From Salipiger bermudensis (GTDB lineage: Bacteria > Pseudomonadota > Alphaproteobacteria > Rhodobacterales > Rhodobacteraceae): DNA of 64,000 bases. Under the pieces are notes generated by a model. That model saw nothing but the letters and a program-made list of their open reading frames with translations, had not been told where the DNA came from and ran no database searches. This document shows positions 45,186 to 54,776 of this stretch, one piece after another; within the stretch, counting starts at the first letter, position 1, and the number at the start of each line of letters is the position of its first letter. The stretch covers positions 1 through 64,000 of the forward strand of contig NZ_JAHVIA010000003.1 in assembly GCF_019801965.1 (NCBI RefSeq), written 5' to 3'. Both the position numbers and the translations under genes were made by a program.

Positions 45186-45746
45186 TTATCCGACCTCTTT
45201 CATTGCATTCTGGAGGGAGTTGAGCTTGGCACGGACCGACGTGTCGATCATCTTCGAGCCCACCTTAACGACGAGACCACCGATGAGGGATTCATCGACG
45301 GTCGACTTGATCTTCACGTCCTTGCCGACGCTGTTCTTGAGGGTCTCGGCCAGCTTGCTGGCCTGCGCATCGCTGAGCGCGGTGGCCGAGGTCACCTCGG
45401 CGGTCACTTCGCCCTTTTCCTCTGCGATCATCTCGCGCAGCTGCGCCACCAGGTACGGCAGCACGAACAGGCGGCGCTTCTCGGCCATCAGGCCCAGCGC
45501 GTTGTGCAGCGCCTTGTCGAGGCCCATCTTGGAAGACACGGCAAGGATGCCGTCCTTCTGTGCCTGGCGCGGATAGACCGGCGAGGAGATCATGTCGCGC
45601 AGGTCGGGGCTGTCAGCCAGCGCTTGAGCGAGGTCGTCGGTGTCGCTCTCGAGCTTCCCGACGGAGTTGTTCTCTTTGGCGATGTCGAAGATCGCCGTGG
45701 CATAGCGTGCCGCGATGCCGCTGGAGATCGAAGCTGGTTCTGACAC
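45186..45746 (-). CDS. atpH: ATP synthase delta subunit, GTG start
   Basis: This 186-residue peripheral stalk subunit links F1 to the b subunits. N-terminal [20 protein letters not shown] and C-terminal [20 protein letters not shown] with [10 protein letters not shown] are typical. The GTG at 45746 has GGAAGG upstream and gives family length; upstream codons add unrelated residues. First gene of the F1 operon; the F0 genes are elsewhere, as usual in alphaproteobacteria. Confidence 0.92.
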   Translation of the reverse strand: MSEPASISSGIAARYATAIFDIAKENNSVGKLESDTDDLAQALADSPDLRDMISSPVYPRQAQKDGILAVSSKMGLDKALHNALGLMAEKRRLFVLPYLVAQLREMIAEEKGEVTAEVTSATALSDAQASKLAETLKNSVGKDVKIKSTVDESLIGGLVVKVGSKMIDTSVRAKLNSLQNAMKEVG

Positions 45747-46232
45747 GTCCACCCTTCCGATATGAGGCCCCCGCGACACACGGGTGTCTCCCGGTGTCCG
45801 GAGGCGTTGTCCCTGCCGCGGGAAGCCCCGTGGCGTCGAAATCAGCGCGGATGTAGCAGAGCCTCCCCGCCCTCGCAACATGCTTAGGCGGCTTTGGGAC
45901 GGACTGGAACCCGCCTTTTTCCAAGCACTTGCGCATTTCCCCAAGGGAGGAACGCGGCAGGCGTTTGGAAACAGTGGATTTTTCATTAATCCGGACGGAC
46001 CGGTTCAGCCTTTCGTCAAACTTCGGAGCGGTGGAGAGCGATAGCGCAAACGCGGAAAAACCGTTGCCGCGACGCAGCGCAACCGCCTGTCCTGCCCGAC
46101 AAAAGTCGGAGCTCCGGCGTGTCTCAGGGAGATCGTGGTATCGCAAACGGCAGCACGGTCAAGACGAGGCGAGTCACGTCCCGGTGACCGATTCTTTTCG
46201 CCGGTCGCGCCGCTGCCGCAGGGAAACCGGGC
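45747..46232. other. Upstream region of the atp operon
   Basis: About 490 bases without a convincing gene between atpH and the methyltransferase gene, both on the minus strand. It must contain the atp promoter, but I cannot point to convincing -35/-10 boxes. No tRNA, repeat copy or strong terminator is seen. Open frames that cross it are extensions of neighbouring frames with unrelated N-termini. Confidence 0.4.
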
Positions 46233-46982
46233 TCAGATCGCCTTTGGCTCTTTTTTGGGCGATGGCGCCAGCACGTCGAGCGGGTTCGGCACCCGGACCT
46301 TGTCGCCCAGCCCCTTGCGCTGCGGCGGGTAGCGCTTCGAGGCACGCACGATCAGCACGCCCCCCGCGACCAGCGCCGGGATCGCCCGGCCGATGCGCTC
46401 CCAGGCCGGGCCGGTGCGCATCCAGAAGCGCCGGCTCGACGGCGGCTGGTAGAGCACCGACACGTGGCTCTGCCGGATGAAATCGTGCCGCTTGAGCTGG
46501 CTGTCGAGCTGGCTCAGCGAGTAGGGCCGGCCATAGCCGAAGGGCGTCGCGTCCGAGCGCGCCCAGAGCCCGGAGCGGTTGGGCACGATGAACAGCGCCT
46601 CGCCGCCCGGCCCCAGCACCCGGTAGCACTCGTCGAGCAGTTCGGACGGGCTGTCGGAGGTCTCGAGCCCGTGCATCATCACCAGCCGGTCGACATGGCC
46701 GGTCTCGAGCGGCCAGAGTGTCTCCTCGCAAAGCACCGTGACATTGGGCTGCCCCTGCGGCCAGCGCAGGACGCCCTGCGGGGCCGGCATCAGCCCGATC
46801 ACCCGGCGGGCATCGGGCAAGTAGGGGCGCAGCAGCGGAACGGCGAAGCCGTAGCCCACCATGGTGAGCCCCTTGCCGTCGGGCCAGTAGCGCTGCACCT
46901 GGTCGCGCACGGCCCGTTGCGCCGCGCGGCCAAGCGCGCTGCGGTAATAGAAATCCCTGAGATTATGCACATCAAGGTGCAT
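46233..46982 (-). CDS. Class I SAM-dependent methyltransferase
   Basis: This 249-residue protein starts [20 protein letters not shown]. The methyltransferase fold is recognisable from [20 protein letters not shown] (strand 1 and glycine region) to [20 protein letters not shown] and [19 protein letters not shown]. The last is the post-motif III signature of Methyltransf_11 enzymes. Motif I is degenerate (VGYGFA), so AdoMet use should be tested. It diverges from gloB with 63 bases between starts, an arrangement common in Rhodobacterales. The substrate is unknown. Confidence 0.8.
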   Translation of the reverse strand: MHLDVHNLRDFYYRSALGRAAQRAVRDQVQRYWPDGKGLTMVGYGFAVPLLRPYLPDARRVIGLMPAPQGVLRWPQGQPNVTVLCEETLWPLETGHVDRLVMMHGLETSDSPSELLDECYRVLGPGGEALFIVPNRSGLWARSDATPFGYGRPYSLSQLDSQLKRHDFIRQSHVSVLYQPPSSRRFWMRTGPAWERIGRAIPALVAGGVLIVRASKRYPPQRKGLGDKVRVPNPLDVLAPSPKKEPKAI

Positions 46983-47045
46983 TGCGGCGCTCTCTGTGAT
47001 CCTCCAAGTTGGGGGCCACTCTGGCAAAGCCGATAAGGAAAGACC

Positions 47046-47801
47046 ATGGAGATCGTCACCGTTCCCTGTCTCAGCGACAATTACGCCTACCTGGTGAAGG
47101 CGCCCGAGGGCGTCTGCCTGATCGACGCCCCCGAGGCCGGGCCGATCATCGAGGCGCTCGAGAGCCGCGGCTGGGAGCTCGATGCGCTGCTCATCACCCA
47201 TCATCACCACGACCATGTCGGCGGCGTCGCCGAGCTGCGCGAAAAATACGGCTGCACGGTCTATGGCCCCAAGGCCGAGAAAGAAAAGCTTCCGCCGCTC
47301 GACACCGCGGTCGAGGGCGGCGACACGCTGCGGATCGGCGGCACCCCGGTCGAGGTGATCTTCGTGCCGGGCCACACGCTGGGCCACGTCGCCTTCCATT
47401 TCCCTGAGGCAGAGGCCGTGTTCACCGCCGACAGCCTGATGGCGCTCGGCTGCGGCCGCATCTTCGAGGGCACACCCGACATGATGTGGGAGAGCCTGTC
47501 GAAACTGTCAGCGCTACCGGCGGAGACACTGGTTTGTTCCGGTCACGAATACACCACATCGAACGCCCGCTTCGCGTTGACTATTGAACCGGGCAACGAG
47601 GCGCTTAAATTGAGATCTGACGCCATTGCCAAAGCCCGGACAGAGGGGCGCGCCACTGCCACCTGCAAGCTGTCCGAGGAACTGGCCACGAACCCTTTCC
47701 TGCGTCCCGCATCCCCCGAGATCCGCGATCGACTGGGCATGAAAGACGCACCCGATGCGGCCGTATTTGCCGAGATCCGGGCCCGAAAGGACAGCTTCTG
47801 A
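47046..47801 (+). CDS. gloB: Hydroxyacylglutathione hydrolase (glyoxalase II)
   Basis: This 251-residue binuclear metallohydrolase splits S-D-lactoylglutathione in methylglyoxal detoxification. Metal ligands are in [20 protein letters not shown], the later [12 protein letters not shown] and [19 protein letters not shown]. The C-terminal glutathione-binding region includes [18 protein letters not shown]. Length is standard. Confidence 0.95.
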   Translation: MEIVTVPCLSDNYAYLVKAPEGVCLIDAPEAGPIIEALESRGWELDALLITHHHHDHVGGVAELREKYGCTVYGPKAEKEKLPPLDTAVEGGDTLRIGGTPVEVIFVPGHTLGHVAFHFPEAEAVFTADSLMALGCGRIFEGTPDMMWESLSKLSALPAETLVCSGHEYTTSNARFALTIEPGNEALKLRSDAIAKARTEGRATATCKLSEELATNPFLRPASPEIRDRLGMKDAPDAAVFAEIRARKDSF

Positions 47802-47956
47802 CCCGCCGCTTTTCACGCCAGATTGCAGGGATCACCGCAAATGTGAGCGCCAAGGGTCGAGAAAATTCTTGAAGCGAGGTCGGTATCGACCAAACTTTAA
47901 ACCGTAGAAGGCAAAGTCGGGCCCCGAGCCCGACGCAGACAAAGAGGAGCGCCGCC

Positions 47957-50287
47957 GTGCCGTCTTTCTCGAATACCCTGGAACAGGCCATCCACGCAGC
48001 TCTGGCGCTCGCGAACTCGCGCAGCCATGAATTCGCGACGCTGGAACATCTCCTGCTCGCCCTGATCGACGAACCCGATGCTGCCCGCGTGATGAAGGCC
48101 TGCTCCGTGGACACCGAGGAGCTGCGGACCACCCTGGTGGAGTTCATCGACGAAGACCTCTCGAATCTCGTCACCGATATCGAGGGCTCCGAGGCGGTGC
48201 CGACCGCAGCATTCCAGCGCGTGATCCAGCGCGCCGCCATCCACGTGCAGTCCTCGGGCCGCACCGAGGTGACCGGCGCCAACGTGCTCGTGGCGATCTT
48301 CGCCGAGCGCGAGTCGAACGCGGCCTATTTCCTGCAGGAGCAGGACATGACCCGTTACGACGCGGTGAACTTCATCGCCCATGGCGTGGCCAAGAACCCC
48401 GCCTATGGCGAGGCGCGCCCGGTTCAGGGCGCCACCGAGGCCGAGGAAGAGGCCAAGGCGCAAGCGCAGGAGCCCGCCGGCGACAACAAGGAATCGGCGC
48501 TTGGCAAGTATTGCGTCGATCTCAACGCCAAGTCGCGCAAGGGCGATGTCGATCCGCTGATCGGCCGCGAGCACGAGGTCGAGCGCGCAATCCAGGTGCT
48601 CTGCCGCCGCCGCAAGAACAACCCGCTGCTGGTCGGCGATCCCGGCGTCGGCAAGACCGCCATCGCCGAGGGCCTGGCCCGCAAGATCGTCAACGGCGAC
48701 ACCCCCGAGGTGCTGTCGAACACCACGATCTACTCGCTCGACATGGGCGCGCTGCTGGCCGGCACCCGCTACCGCGGCGATTTCGAGGAGCGGCTCAAGG
48801 CCGTGGTGACCGAGCTCGAGGAACACCCCGACGCGGTGCTGTTCATCGACGAGATCCACACCGTGATCGGCGCCGGCGCCACCTCCGGCGGCGCGATGGA
48901 CGCGTCGAACCTGCTCAAGCCCGCGCTTCAGGGCGGCAAGCTGCGCACCATGGGCTCCACCACCTACAAGGAGTTCCGCCAGCACTTCGAGAAGGACCGC
49001 GCGCTCAGCCGCCGGTTCCAGAAGATCGATGTGAGCGAGCCTTCGGTCGAGGACACGGTGAAGATCCTCAAGGGCCTCAAGCCCTATTTCGAGGAGCACC
49101 ACTCGATCAAGTACACGGCCGACGCCATCAAGTCGGCGGTCGAGCTCTCGGCGCGCTACATCAATGACCGCAAGCTGCCCGACAAGGCGATCGACGTGAT
49201 CGACGAGGCCGGTGCGGCGCAGCATCTGGTGGCCGAATCCAAGCGCCGCAAGACCATCGGCGCGAAGGAGATCGAGGAGGTCGTCGCCAAGATCGCGCGC
49301 ATCCCCCCGAAGAACGTCTCCAAGGACGATGCCGAAGTGCTCAAGGATCTCGAAAAGACCCTCAAGCGCGTGGTCTTCGGTCAGGATACCGCCATCGAGG
49401 CGCTCAGCTCGGCGATCAAGCTGGCCCGTGCCGGCCTGCGCGAGCCCGAAAAGCCGATCGGCAATTACCTGTTCGCCGGCCCGACCGGTGTCGGCAAGAC
49501 CGAGGTGGCCAAGCAGCTCGCCAGCACGCTGGGCGTGGAGCTTCTGCGCTTCGACATGTCGGAATACATGGAGAAACACGCGGTCTCGCGCCTGATCGGT
49601 GCGCCTCCGGGCTATGTCGGCTTCGACCAGGGCGGCCAGCTCACCGACGGCGTCGATCAGCACCCGCATTGCGTGCTCCTGCTCGACGAGATCGAGAAGG
49701 CACACCCGGATGTCTACAACATCCTTCTGCAGGTGATGGACCACGGCTCGCTGACCGACCACAACGGCCGGACGGTGGATTTCCGCAACGTGATCCTGAT
49801 CATGACCTCGAATGCCGGCGCCGCCGAGCAGGCCAAGGCCGCCATCGGCTTCGGTCGCGATCGTCGCGAGGGCGAGGACACCGCCGCCATCGAGCGCACC
49901 TTCACGCCGGAGTTCCGCAACCGTCTCGACGCGGTCATCAGCTTCCAGCCGCTGCCCAAGGAGGTCATCCTCTCGGTGGTCGAGAAGTTCGTGCTGCAGC
50001 TCGAAGCCCAGCTCATGGACCGCAACGTCACCATCGAGCTCACCAAGCCGGCGGCCGAGTGGCTCGCCGACAAGGGCTACGACGACCGCATGGGCGCCCG
50101 CCCGCTGGGCCGCGTGATCCAGGAGAACCTCAAGAAGCCGCTGGCGGAGGAGCTGCTCTTCGGCAAGCTCACCAAGGGCGGTGTGGTCAAGGTCGGCGTC
50201 AAGGACGACAAGCTCTCGCTGTCGATCGAGGGGCCGGACAAGCTTCGCCTGTCCTCGAAGAAGCCGCCGCTTCTCACCGCCGACTGA
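47957..50287 (+). CDS. clpA: ATP-dependent Clp protease ATP-binding subunit ClpA
   Basis: This 776-residue AAA+ unfoldase feeds substrates to ClpP. The N-domain (about 1-145) has Clp repeats FATLEHLLLALIDEPDAARV; D1 Walker A is GDPGVGKTAIAEGLARKIV; D2 Walker A is GPTGVGKTEVAKQLA. No long middle domain is present, so this is ClpA and not ClpB. The GTG start at 47957 follows GAGGAG. No clpS is adjacent; upstream is gloB. A possible TTGAAG at 47869 with AT-rich sequence about 17-19 bases later could be its promoter. Confidence 0.96.
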   Translation: MPSFSNTLEQAIHAALALANSRSHEFATLEHLLLALIDEPDAARVMKACSVDTEELRTTLVEFIDEDLSNLVTDIEGSEAVPTAAFQRVIQRAAIHVQSSGRTEVTGANVLVAIFAERESNAAYFLQEQDMTRYDAVNFIAHGVAKNPAYGEARPVQGATEAEEEAKAQAQEPAGDNKESALGKYCVDLNAKSRKGDVDPLIGREHEVERAIQVLCRRRKNNPLLVGDPGVGKTAIAEGLARKIVNGDTPEVLSNTTIYSLDMGALLAGTRYRGDFEERLKAVVTELEEHPDAVLFIDEIHTVIGAGATSGGAMDASNLLKPALQGGKLRTMGSTTYKEFRQHFEKDRALSRRFQKIDVSEPSVEDTVKILKGLKPYFEEHHSIKYTADAIKSAVELSARYINDRKLPDKAIDVIDEAGAAQHLVAESKRRKTIGAKEIEEVVAKIARIPPKNVSKDDAEVLKDLEKTLKRVVFGQDTAIEALSSAIKLARAGLREPEKPIGNYLFAGPTGVGKTEVAKQLASTLGVELLRFDMSEYMEKHAVSRLIGAPPGYVGFDQGGQLTDGVDQHPHCVLLLDEIEKAHPDVYNILLQVMDHGSLTDHNGRTVDFRNVILIMTSNAGAAEQAKAAIGFGRDRREGEDTAAIERTFTPEFRNRLDAVISFQPLPKEVILSVVEKFVLQLEAQLMDRNVTIELTKPAAEWLADKGYDDRMGARPLGRVIQENLKKPLAEELLFGKLTKGGVVKVGVKDDKLSLSIEGPDKLRLSSKKPPLLTAD

Positions 50288-50315
50288 GCCTCAGGGCAAC
50301 AGTATCGCTAGGAGA

Positions 50316-50346
50316 CTCCGCCGCGCCCCGCGCGGCGGAGTTTTTT
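50316..50346 (+). terminator. Rho-independent terminator of clpA
   Basis: CTCCGCCGCG, a five-base loop, then CGCGGCGGAG followed by six T. The stem pairs perfectly over 10 bases, and it sits about 30 bases after the clpA stop. Confidence 0.9.
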
Positions 50347-50465
50347 CTGGCCCTCCTCGCAAAATACTGAACGTCAGCGCTGGCCCAAGGCAACTGACCG
50401 GCGTTAAGATGACATGATCCCGAGCGCCGCCCTGCCGGGCCGGTGACGGGCTCCCGGAGGACCTT

Positions 50466-51224
50466 GTGCCGCAACGATCCAAGAAATTCTCGCCCAAGCG
50501 CTCGCGCCCGGTGCAGCTTGCCGACACGATCAAGGAATGGGTCGTCGAGCACCAGCTCAAGGCCGGCGACCGCCTGCCCGGCGAGGCCGAGCTGATCGAG
50601 CGCTACGGCCGCTCCAAGGGCACCGTGCGCGAGGCGATGCGCATCCTCGAGGCGCAGGGCCTCGTCGAGACCCGCACCGGCCCCGGCGGCGGCAGTTTCG
50701 TGGCCGAGGTCTCACCCGACCGGGCGCATTCGCTGCTGGCGAACTTCTTCTACTTCCGCGATCTCTCGATCAAGGACATCTACCAGATCCGCAAGCTGCT
50801 CGAGCCAGAGGTCGCAGCGACCCTTGCCGGCAAGCTCAGCGAGGAGCAGCTTGCCGCGCTCGAGGCGGTGGTGGCGGAATATCCGGAGCCCGCGAAGACC
50901 GTCGAGGAAGAACGCGCGCAGCATGTCTCGTCGCTGCAGTTCCACGCCCTGCTCGCCTCCTATTCGGACAACGCGCTGCTGGCCTTTGCGGTGCGCTTCA
51001 TGGCCCGCATGCTGACCGAGCTGACGGTCTGGCGCCGTCTCTACGAGCCGCACAACCGGGCGCTCTGGGAGGCGGGGCGGCGCCACCAGCTCGATCTCGT
51101 GAAGGCGCTGCGCGAGGGCGACGCCGAGAAGGCGCGCCGGATCATGCGCGATCACATGGAAGGCGCCGAGGAACAGATGCAGGAGCAGGAGGCCGAGGTG
51201 CTGCGCCGCTTCATCGCGGAGTGA
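50466..51224 (+). CDS. GntR family (FadR/FCD subfamily) transcriptional regulator
   Basis: This 252-residue regulator is read from the GTG at 50466 (CCGGAGG upstream). The winged HTH (about 15-80) has LKAGDRLPGEAELIERYGRS and GTVREAMRILEAQGLVETRT. The all-helical FCD ligand domain runs from about 95 to the end (IYQIRKLLEPEVAATLAGKL), with His and Glu residues (HRxx, DLVKALREGD) that usually bind a metal and a small carboxylate. It probably controls the adjacent ABC transporter and DUF1028 gene through the twin palindromes at 51940-51986. Confidence 0.88.
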   Translation: MPQRSKKFSPKRSRPVQLADTIKEWVVEHQLKAGDRLPGEAELIERYGRSKGTVREAMRILEAQGLVETRTGPGGGSFVAEVSPDRAHSLLANFFYFRDLSIKDIYQIRKLLEPEVAATLAGKLSEEQLAALEAVVAEYPEPAKTVEEERAQHVSSLQFHALLASYSDNALLAFAVRFMARMLTELTVWRRLYEPHNRALWEAGRRHQLDLVKALREGDAEKARRIMRDHMEGAEEQMQEQEAEVLRRFIAE

Positions 51225-51234
51225 ACCGGCGGCC

Positions 51235-51912
51235 TCAGACCTTCGGCGCGGTCTTCGGCGCGCGGCTGCGGTCGACCGCCACTGGCACCACCTCGAGCCA
51301 GTCGGCATAGGGCGAGGAGGTAGCCCGCCCGAGCAGCGCCTCGAGCGCATCGAGCGGCGCCTCGGCATAGTCGATGCGCAGCGTGAGCGGCGGCCTCTCA
51401 GGGTGCAAGACCAGCAGCGCCGCCGATTTCAGCCCGCGCTTGTCGGACGCGTCCGCATCCGCCGCGCGCAGCGCCGCGACCAGCCGCTCGGCCATGCTGC
51501 CCACCGCCTCCAGATAGCCCCGCCGCAGCGCCGGCAGCACGCCGTCGCCGCCCAGCATGTTGCCCGCCACGACGAGCCCGGGCTCGGCGATGTGGTTGGC
51601 ATAAGGCACGCTCGCATCCCCGGTGAACCCCGCCGTCCGCCCCGAGAGATCGAGGGCGCTCAACTGACGGTGTCCACGCCCCGGATCGGCACTTGTGATC
51701 GACGCCACCGCCTCGCGTGCGGACGATCCGTCGCGCATGGCGCGCAGCACATCCTCGCCCCAGAAGGTCGAAGGTGCGGTACCCTGACTGGCAGAGAGAC
51801 CCGAATCGAGCCCGCCGCGCAGCACCCAGCCCCCGACGCAGAGGCTGCCCGTCGCCGCCGCGCCGCCATAAGTGCCGGATTCGTGGTCATGAACGAGAAG
51901 CGAGAAGGTCAC
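51235..51912 (-). CDS. DUF1028 family protein (Ntn-hydrolase-like)
   Basis: This 225-residue protein starts at GTG 51912 (CGGAG about 8 bases upstream). TGSLCVGGWVLRGGLDSGLSA near the N-terminus and HIAEPGLVVAGNMLGGDGVL are family signatures. The fold is of the N-terminal nucleophile hydrolase kind, though here the conserved residues are internal. DUF1028 genes are often found beside peptide or amino acid ABC transporters and peptidases, as here, suggesting amide-bond hydrolysis of the imported substrate. Shares a divergent promoter region with the transporter operon. Confidence 0.85.
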   Translation of the reverse strand: MTFSLLVHDHESGTYGGAAATGSLCVGGWVLRGGLDSGLSASQGTAPSTFWGEDVLRAMRDGSSAREAVASITSADPGRGHRQLSALDLSGRTAGFTGDASVPYANHIAEPGLVVAGNMLGGDGVLPALRRGYLEAVGSMAERLVAALRAADADASDKRGLKSAALLVLHPERPPLTLRIDYAEAPLDALEALLGRATSSPYADWLEVVPVAVDRSRAPKTAPKV

Positions 51913-51939
51913 TGGCGACTCCGTGGAGATTTCAAGTTG

Positions 51940-51986
51940 AATTTATCACGATAATTTGGCCTGCTTCAATTGATCATGATAATTTG
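51940..51986. promoter_or_regulatory. Two near-identical palindromic operators, probably for the GntR regulator
   Basis: Site 1 (51940-51958) is AATTTATCACGATAATTTG and site 2 (51968-51986) is AATTGATCATGATAATTTG. They match at 17 of 19 bases, and each holds a near-palindrome (TTATCACGATAA and TGATCATGATAA). Centres are 28 bases apart. They stand out as AT-rich in a GC-rich genome and lie in the divergent region between the DUF1028 gene and the binding-protein gene, beside a GntR gene. Operator function is inferred. Confidence 0.7.
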
Positions 51987-52016
51987 TCGCACACAGCCAA
52001 CGGAGAGGATGAAAAA

Positions 52017-53588
52017 ATGGACCTGCTGACCTGGACCCGGAGGGGCATGCTCGCCGCCGGCACCGCGCTTGCCCTGAGTTTCGGCCTTCCCGCCGCGGCG
52101 CGGACCCCGCCCGGCGTGTTGATCGTCGGCCAGATCGCTGAACCCAAGGCGCTCGATCCGGCGGCTGTCACCGCGGTGAACGATTTCCGCATCCTGATGA
52201 ATGTCTATGACGGGCTGGTGCGCTACAAGTCGGGTACGCTCGAGGTCGAGCCGGCGCTGGCGACGGAGTGGGAGATCAGCGAGGACGGCACCGAGTATAC
52301 CTTCACCCTGCGCGAGGGCGTCTCGTTCCATGACGGCACCCCGTTCGACGCCGAGGCGGTGGTGTTCAACTTCGAGCGCATGCTGAACGAGGACCACCCC
52401 TATCATGATACCGGCCCGTTCCCGCTGGCCTTCTTCTTCTCCTCGGTGTCGAGCGTCGAGGCGATCGACCCCATGACGGTGAAATTCACCCTCTCGGAAC
52501 CCTACGCGCCGTTCCTGTCGAACCTCGCCTACCCGACCGGGCTGATCGTCTCGCCGGCGGCGGTCGAGCAACACGGCGCCGATTTCGGCCGCAACCCTTC
52601 GGGGACCGGGCCGTTCACCTTCGCCGAATGGCGCAGCAACGAGGCGGTGGCGGTCGAGGCCAACCCCGATTACTGGGGCGGCGCGCCGGAGCTGCAGGCG
52701 GTCGTCTTCCGCCCGATCACCGACGCCAACACCCGCACCGCCGAGATGCTGGCGGGCGGCATCGACATGATGGTCGAGGTGCCGCCGGTGGCGCTCTCGC
52801 AGTTCCAGGGCGATGCCTTCCAGGTCTTCGAGCAGGCCGGCCCGCATGTCTGGTTCCTGATCCTCAACGCCAAGGAAGGCCCCTTCGCCGACAAGCGCGT
52901 GCGGCAGGCGGCGAACTACGCCATCAACAAGGAGGCGCTGGTCAACGACGTGCTCGAGGGCACCGCCGAGGTCGCCGCCGGCCCGACCCCGCCGGCCTTT
53001 GCCTGGGCCTATAACGAAGCGCTGGAGCCCTATCCCTACGATCCCGAGAAAGCGAAAGAGCTGATCGCCGAGGCCGGGGCCGAGGGCGCGGAGCTGACCT
53101 TCTACGTCACCGAGGGCGGCTCGGGCATGCTCGACCCGGTGGCCATGGGCACGGCGATCCAGGCCGATCTCAACGCGGTGGGGCTGACCACCAGGATCGA
53201 GACCTACGAGTGGAACACCTTCCTCGGACAGGTGAACCCCGGTCTCGAGGGCAAGGCTGACATGGCCGAGATGGCCTGGATGACCAACGACCCCGACACC
53301 CTGCCCTTCCTCGCCCTGCGCAGCGAGGCCTGGCCCGACAAGGGCGGCTTCAACTCCGGCTATTACTCGAACCCGGAGGTCGACGACCTGCTCGAGAAGG
53401 CGCGGGTGGCCACCGACCAGAACGAGCGCGCGGCGCTCTACAAGGAGATGCAGGAGATCGTCCAGGAAGACGCGCCCTGGGTCTTCGTGGCGAACTGGAA
53501 GCAGAACGCGGTCACCAACGAGCGGGTCGAGGGGTTCGAGCTGCAGCCGTCCTTCTTCCTGCTGCTGGACGGGGTGAGCAAGGACTGA
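52017..53588 (+). CDS. ABC transporter substrate-binding protein, family 5 (peptide/nickel type)
   Basis: This 523-residue periplasmic protein is read from the ATG at 52017 (GGAGAGG upstream). The signal peptide has a twin Arg (TRRGMLAAGTALALSFGLPA). The mature chain has the SBP_bac_5 signature around YDGLVRYKSGTLEVEPALAT and EWEISEDGTEYTFTLREGVS. The ligand may be a di/oligopeptide, nickel complex or glutathione-like compound; the sequence does not decide. The family uses solute capture for the permease genes at 53829-56650. Confidence 0.9.
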   Translation: MDLLTWTRRGMLAAGTALALSFGLPAAARTPPGVLIVGQIAEPKALDPAAVTAVNDFRILMNVYDGLVRYKSGTLEVEPALATEWEISEDGTEYTFTLREGVSFHDGTPFDAEAVVFNFERMLNEDHPYHDTGPFPLAFFFSSVSSVEAIDPMTVKFTLSEPYAPFLSNLAYPTGLIVSPAAVEQHGADFGRNPSGTGPFTFAEWRSNEAVAVEANPDYWGGAPELQAVVFRPITDANTRTAEMLAGGIDMMVEVPPVALSQFQGDAFQVFEQAGPHVWFLILNAKEGPFADKRVRQAANYAINKEALVNDVLEGTAEVAAGPTPPAFAWAYNEALEPYPYDPEKAKELIAEAGAEGAELTFYVTEGGSGMLDPVAMGTAIQADLNAVGLTTRIETYEWNTFLGQVNPGLEGKADMAEMAWMTNDPDTLPFLALRSEAWPDKGGFNSGYYSNPEVDDLLEKARVATDQNERAALYKEMQEIVQEDAPWVFVANWKQNAVTNERVEGFELQPSFFLLLDGVSKD

Positions 53589-53606
53589 GACTGTTCACAA
53601 GGGTTT

Positions 53607-53777
53607 CGGACCGGGCGTTGCCCGGTCCGACCGGCGCGGGCCTGCGGTCCGCGAAAGACGGGGGCGGGCCCACGGCCCGAAGAGAAAGGTTGCGGGCCTG
53701 CGGCCCGCCGGAAGAAGGGGCGCTGCCCCTCTGCGCTTGCGCGCATTCACCCCGGAGTATTTGGAACGTAGAGAAGA
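53607..53777 (-). repeat. Inverted copy D of the intergenic repeat with extra hairpins, inside the transporter operon
   Basis: On the minus strand 53777-53716 follows the repeat plan: TTCTCTACGTTCCAAATAC, TCCGGGGTGAA, a stem GCGC-gcaa-GCGC and a palindrome GGGGCAGCGCCCC. Next to it lie further perfect hairpins: CGGACCGGGC-gtt-GCCCGGTCCG (53607-53629) and GCGGGCC-tgc-GGCCCGC (53692-53708). It occupies most of the 240-base gap between the binding-protein and permease genes. Confidence 0.75.
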
Positions 53778-53828
53778 TGCAGGGTCGCGCGGAGAGGATC
53801 GGCCGCGCAGGGTCAGGAAGGGGGCGGT

Positions 53829-54776
53829 TTGGGTCGCTATATTCTGAAACGTCTGGTCTCGGCGGTACCGGTGCTTCTGGGCATCACCGTGATCGTCTTT
53901 GCCATCATGGCGATGATCCCGGGCGATCCGGCCACCGCGATCCTCGGCAGCTATGCCACGCCCGAGAACGTGGAGAAGCTGAACCGGGATCTGGGCCTCG
54001 ATAAGCCGGCGGTGCAGCGCTATTTCATCTGGCTCTGGAACATGGCTCAGGGCGATTTCGGGCGGTCCTTTTCGCTGAACAGACCCGTGCTCGACGAGGT
54101 GCTCGACCGCTTCGGCGCGACGCTGGTGCTGGCGGGGACCGCCTTCGTGCTGTGCTCGGTGCTGGGCGTGGCGGCCGGCGTGGTCTCGGCGGCGCGGCAA
54201 TACGGGCTGGCGGACAAGGCGATCACCTTCGCGGTGCTGCTGGGGATCTCGATCCCGTCCTTCTTCCTCGGCATGATGATGATCCTGATCTTCGCGGTCG
54301 AGCTGCGCTGGTTTCCGGCCTCGGGCATGTGGCCGATCTACGGCGACCGGACAGTGCTGGTGCTGATGAAGCACCTCGCCATGCCGGCGCTGGCGCTCGC
54401 CGTGGTGGCCACCGGCGTGGTGGCGCGGCTGTCGCGCTCGGCCATGCTCGAGGTGCTGCGGCAGGATTACATCCGCACCGCCCGCGCCAAGGGGGTGCCG
54501 GAGCGCGGGGTGATCTGGCGCCACGCCCTGCGCGCGGCCATGGTCAGCATCCTGCCGGTGCTGGGCATCCAGGCGGGCTTCGTGCTGTCGGGGGCGGTCT
54601 ATATCGAGATGGTGTTCCAATGGCCCGGGGTCGGGCGGATGCTGGTCGACGCCATCCTAAAGCGTGACATCCTCCTGGTGCAGGGCGGCGTGGTGCTGGT
54701 GGCGGCCTGCTACGTGATGTTCAACATCGTGGTCGACGTGGCGCAGAGCCTGCTCGACCCGAGGATCAAGACATGA
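53829..54776 (+). CDS. ABC transporter permease (DppB type), TTG start
   Basis: This 315-residue inner-membrane protein starts MGRYILKRLVSAVPVLLGIT, the typical DppB/OppB N-terminus, at a TTG preceded by AGGAAGG. It has six helices and the EAA loop near LEVLRQDYIRTARAKGVPER. Overlaps the next gene by 4 bases. Pairs with the DppC-like half of the next protein. Confidence 0.92.
   Translation: MGRYILKRLVSAVPVLLGITVIVFAIMAMIPGDPATAILGSYATPENVEKLNRDLGLDKPAVQRYFIWLWNMAQGDFGRSFSLNRPVLDEVLDRFGATLVLAGTAFVLCSVLGVAAGVVSAARQYGLADKAITFAVLLGISIPSFFLGMMMILIFAVELRWFPASGMWPIYGDRTVLVLMKHLAMPALALAVVATGVVARLSRSAMLEVLRQDYIRTARAKGVPERGVIWRHALRAAMVSILPVLGIQAGFVLSGAVYIEMVFQWPGVGRMLVDAILKRDILLVQGGVVLVAACYVMFNIVVDVAQSLLDPRIKT

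Noticed and set aside
45747-46232. Extension of AtpH and small genes upstream of the atp operon
   Set aside because: In-frame extension gives Arg/Pro-rich sequence unlike delta subunits, and the other small frames have no ribosome sites.
51940-51986. CRISPR-like or phage att repeats at the twin 19-mers
   Set aside because: Only two copies, palindromic, and located at a divergent promoter next to a GntR gene; operator is the simpler reading.
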